A stretch of DNA of 64,000 nt. Source: Streptomyces sp. DG2A-72 (GTDB lineage Bacteria; Actinomycetota; Actinomycetes; Streptomycetales; Streptomycetaceae). Location of the stretch: assembly GCF_030499575.1 (NCBI RefSeq), contig NZ_JASTLC010000001.1, positions 3,248,001 to 3,312,000 of the forward strand. The letters are read 5' to 3'. Each line of letters begins with the position of its first letter. The first letter of the stretch is position 1. The notes under the pieces are model-generated. The model made no database searches and was not told the DNA's origin. It worked only from the letters and a program-made list of their open reading frames with translations. Made by a program: the position numbers and the translations under genes. This document shows, piece after piece, positions 61,272 to 64,000 of the stretch.

Positions 61272-62003
61272 TCAAGTGGTGCTCTCGGGACGGGGCTTCT
61301 TCTGCCAGGGATACGTGGGACGCGGGGCCGGCGGGGTGATGGCGGGTCGTGCCGGCTCCTCCTCGGCCGGCTCCGACCGGGGTGTCTCCGGCCAGGTCTG
61401 CTGGGCGGCGGGGCTCTCGGCGGCGGGAGCTTCGGGCCACGGGGGCGGCGCGGGTTCCGAGGTGGTCCAGTGTCGCAGCGCGCCGGTCTCCACGTCGATC
61501 TGGGTGCTGAGTGAGTCCAGGTCGTCGTCCGCGAAGCGGTGGGCCCGGTCCCGGGCCGCCCAGCGCAGGGAGTCCGCCGAGTCGATGATGCGCTTGGTGC
61601 GCTCGCGCAGTGCGGGCAGCCGCTCGGCCAGGGTCGCCCGGTCGGGCTCGGACTCCAGTCGCTTGAGGTCGTCGTCCAGCTCATGGCCGTGCGCACTGAG
61701 GCGCTCGAAGAGGCCGATCGACTCCTTGAGGGACTCGTCCTCCGCCACGCGTGCGTGCAGCGCGTCCTGGGTGGCGCGCATCGAGGTGCGCAGCTTCAGC
61801 CGGAGCTGGGCGATCTCGCCCGCGGGGCCGATCTGGGCGAGGGACTTGGCCCGCAGGGTGTGGTCCTCCACCGTGCGGCGGGCCTGGGTGAGGGTGCGGT
61901 CCACGCCGCGCTTGGCCGCGCCGACCGCCTTCACCGTGGCGTAGGCGCCGAGTCCCAGGAAGAGCACGAAGAGCAGGGCGAAAACTGCGACGACTGCTTC
62001 CAC
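61272..62003 (-). CDS. Single-pass membrane protein with coiled-coil domain
   Basis: A 243-residue protein: one N-terminal membrane helix (about 1-25, VVAVFALLFVLFLGLGAYATV), a long helical, probably coiled-coil region (about 30-175, TLTQARRTVEDHTLRAKSL and onward) and a Pro/Glu-rich disordered tail. The start is the GTG at 62003, with GGAGGAG upstream, an excellent site; longer frames are not protein-like. Proteins of this shape are conserved between leuS and degV in Streptomyces. No enzymatic motif is seen; a structural or scaffold role is possible. Confidence 0.8.
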   Translation of the reverse strand: MEAVVAVFALLFVLFLGLGAYATVKAVGAAKRGVDRTLTQARRTVEDHTLRAKSLAQIGPAGEIAQLRLKLRTSMRATQDALHARVAEDESLKESIGLFERLSAHGHELDDDLKRLESEPDRATLAERLPALRERTKRIIDSADSLRWAARDRAHRFADDDLDSLSTQIDVETGALRHWTTSEPAPPPWPEAPAAESPAAQQTWPETPRSEPAEEEPARPAITPPAPRPTYPWQKKPRPESTT

Positions 62004-62121
62004 GACGCTCCTCCTCCGGACGGGCCCAGCACTCGCGCCGCGCCACTCTTCAACGGTAAACGCAGCGGGCAGGCCCGGAGTTCCAGAAAAACCCCGAACC
62101 TGCCCGTAGGGGACCACCCCT

Positions 62122-62143
62122 AGCCGGAGGCACAATCCCGGCT
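62122..62143 (-). terminator. Weak hairpin downstream of leuS
   Basis: AGCCGG and CCGGCT with a ten-base loop, about 50 bases past the leuS stop. No T-run. The gap 62004-62195 holds no gene otherwise. Confidence 0.35.
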
Positions 62144-62195
62144 GGACACCCGCACCCGCACCGACGCGCGCCCGGCGCCCGCCCGGAAACGACGC

Positions 62196-64000
62196 CTACG
62201 CGGGAACGATGTTCACCAGCTTCGGCGCCCGCACGATCACCTTCCGGATCCCGGCGCCGTCCAGCGCCGCGACGACCTTCTCGTCCGCCAGCGCGACCTT
62301 CTCCAGCTCCTCCTCGGAGATGGCCGGCGAGACCTCCAGGCGTGCCTTGACCTTGCCCTTGACCTGGACCACGCAGGTCACGGTCTCGTCCACGACGTAC
62401 GCGGGGTCGGCGACCGGGAAGTCCCGGTGCACCACCGAGTCCTCATGGCCCAGCTTGCGCCACAGCTCCTCGGCGATGTGCGGGGCCAGCGGCGCGACCA
62501 GCAGCACCAGCGGCTCGGCGACCGACCGCGGCACCGCACCTCCGGCCTTGGTCAGGTGGTTGTTCAGCTCGGTGACCTTGGCGATGGCGGTGTTGAACCG
62601 CATGCCCTCCAGGTCACCGCGCACCCCGTCGATGGCCTTGTGCAGGGCGCGCAGGGTGTCCTCGTCGGGGTCCACGTCGACGACGGTGACCTCACCGGTC
62701 GCCTCGTCGACGACGTTGCGCCACAGCCGCTGCAGCAGCCGGAACTGGCCGACCACCGCGCGCGTGTCCCACGGCCGGGAGACGTCCAGCGGGCCCATCG
62801 CCATCTCGTACAGGCGCAGGGTGTCGGCGCCGTACTCGGCGGCGATCTCGTCCGGAGTGACCGCGTTCTTCAGGGACTTGCCCATCTTGCCCAGCAGCCG
62901 GGAGACCTTCTCGCCCTGGTAGTAGTACGCGCCGTCGCGCTCCTCCACCTCGGCGGCCGGCACCGCGATGCCACGGCTGTCACGGTAGACGTAGGCCTGG
63001 ATCATGCCCTGGTTGAACAGCTTGTGGAACGGCTCTGCCGACGACACATGCCCCAGGTCGTGCAGCACCTTGGACCAGAAGCGCGCGTACAGCAGGTGCA
63101 GTACGGCGTGCTCGGCGCCGCCCACGTACAGGTCGACACCGCCGTGCGGCTGCCCCTCGCGCGGGCCCATCCAGTACCGCTCGATCTCCGGGTCGACCAG
63201 CTTCTCGGAGTTGTGCGGGTCCAGGTAGCGCAGCTCGTACCAGCAGGAACCGGCCCAGTTGGGCATGGTGTTGGTCTCACGCCGGTAGGTGCGCGGACCG
63301 CGCCCGTCACCCAGGTCCAGGGTGACGTTCACCCACTCCTCGTTGCGCGACAGCGGCGTCTCGGGCTGGGTGTCGGCGTCGTCCGGGTCGAAGGTGCGCG
63401 GCGAGTAGTCCTCGACCTCCGGCAGCTCCAGCGGCAGCATCGACTCGGGCAGCGCGTGGGCGATGCCCTCCTCGTCGTAGACGATCGGGAAGGGCTCGCC
63501 CCAGTAGCGCTGGCGGCTGAACAGCCAGTCGCGCAGCCGGAAGTTGACCGTGCCCTCGCCGATGCCGGTGCGCTCCAGCCACTCGGTGATGCGCGCCTTG
63601 GCGTCGACAACACCCAGGCCGTCCAGGGAGACACCGTCACCGGTGGAGTTGACGATCTTCGCGTCGTACGACACGAAGGCCTCGTCCCACGCGGAGGTGT
63701 CCGTGCCACGGCCGTCCGTCGGCTCGACCACACAGTTGATCGGCAGCTCGAAGGCGCGCGCGAACTCGAAGTCACGGCCGTCGTGCGCCGGTACGGCCAT
63801 GATCGCGCCGGTGCCGTAGCCCATCAGCACGTAGTCGGCGATGAAGACGGGGATCTGCTCGCCGTTGACCGGGTTGGTCGCGTACGCGCCGATGAAGACG
63901 CCGGTCTTGTCCTTGGCCTCGGCCTGCCGCTCGACGTCGGACTTCGAGGCGGCCTGCGCGCGGTACGCGGCGACGGCCTCGGCCGGTGTCGCGTGGCCGC
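62196..64000 (-). CDS. leuS: Leucyl-tRNA synthetase, N-terminal part outside the window
   Basis: The C-terminal ~600 residues of a class Ia synthetase that attaches Leu to tRNA-Leu. Seen are the end of the editing domain ([20 protein letters not shown]..), the [20 protein letters not shown] editing motif, the zinc/linker region with [15 protein letters not shown], the signature loop KMGKSLKN (KMSKS motif, with the Gly variant usual in actinobacteria) and a C-terminal RNA-binding region ending [14 protein letters not shown]. The frame is open to base 64000. The catalytic HIGH motif lies beyond the edge. Confidence 0.97.
   Translation of the reverse strand, partial: GHATPAEAVAAYRAQAASKSDVERQAEAKDKTGVFIGAYATNPVNGEQIPVFIADYVLMGYGTGAIMAVPAHDGRDFEFARAFELPINCVVEPTDGRGTDTSAWDEAFVSYDAKIVNSTGDGVSLDGLGVVDAKARITEWLERTGIGEGTVNFRLRDWLFSRQRYWGEPFPIVYDEEGIAHALPESMLPLELPEVEDYSPRTFDPDDADTQPETPLSRNEEWVNVTLDLGDGRGPRTYRRETNTMPNWAGSCWYELRYLDPHNSEKLVDPEIERYWMGPREGQPHGGVDLYVGGAEHAVLHLLYARFWSKVLHDLGHVSSAEPFHKLFNQGMIQAYVYRDSRGIAVPAAEVEERDGAYYYQGEKVSRLLGKMGKSLKNAVTPDEIAAEYGADTLRLYEMAMGPLDVSRPWDTRAVVGQFRLLQRLWRNVVDEATGEVTVVDVDPDEDTLRALHKAIDGVRGDLEGMRFNTAIAKVTELNNHLTKAGGAVPRSVAEPLVLLVAPLAPHIAEELWRKLGHEDSVVHRDFPVADPAYVVDETVTCVVQVKGKVKARLEVSPAISEEELEKVALADEKVVAALDGAGIRKVIVRAPKLVNIVPA

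Overview
The window is a stretch of a very G+C-rich actinomycete chromosome, almost certainly Streptomyces. This rests on third-position G/C codon use, frequent GTG starts, ATGA-type overlaps, and the housekeeping order leuA, M4 peptidase, phoH-ybeY-CNNM, era, rnz, tricorn protease, hrcA-dnaJ, hemW, lepA, rpsT, holA, comEC-comEA, leuS. Only the two edge genes are cut by the window: a sensor kinase at the left and leuS at the right.

Layout. 0-4 kb: an MMPL exporter, the kinase encoded behind it, and a zinc-ribbon/TerB protein. 4-7.5 kb: leuA with a leucine-rich leader peptide, then an M4 peptidase and its probable emfourin inhibitor. 7.5-12 kb: a beta-glucosidase/MFS pair and a divergent dehydrogenase/XRE-regulator pair. 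12-15.8 kb: phoH, ybeY, a CBS-domain protein, a MmcQ-like protein and a cytidine-deaminase-fold protein that has lost its zinc site. 15.9-19.4 kb: a block inserted before era, holding three exported proteins (two WxL-like) and an apparently orphan PII protein. 19.4-27.6 kb: era and a sugar kinase, then a plastic zone with a wrecked glucarate dehydratase, an IS110-type fragment, a truncated exported-protein gene, a PNGase A-like enzyme and the 3' end of a tRNA-Gly gene that looks like an attachment-site scar. 27.6-42.3 kb: add-rnz-HIT, tricorn protease, rsmE, nitronate monooxygenase and the hrcA-dnaJ heat-shock operon with a clear CIRCE operator. 42.3-49 kb: a signalling cluster of a three-part SpoIIE phosphatase, a very large poly-HAMP hybrid kinase and a response regulator. 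49-64 kb: acyl-CoA ligase, lepA, rpsT, holA, an arylamine N-acetyltransferase, comEC-comEA, DegV and leuS.

On top of this lies a dispersed intergenic repeat: seven copies in two subtypes, each a short GC hairpin followed by a conserved tail near the 3' ends of genes.

Strongest leads: the WxL-like surface module beside an orphan PII gene; the poly-HAMP kinase and its neighbours; the peptidase/inhibitor pair; the zinc-less deaminase; the leucine attenuator; and the scarred region at 21.5-26.5 kb, where a PNGase has a DasR-like site in front of it.
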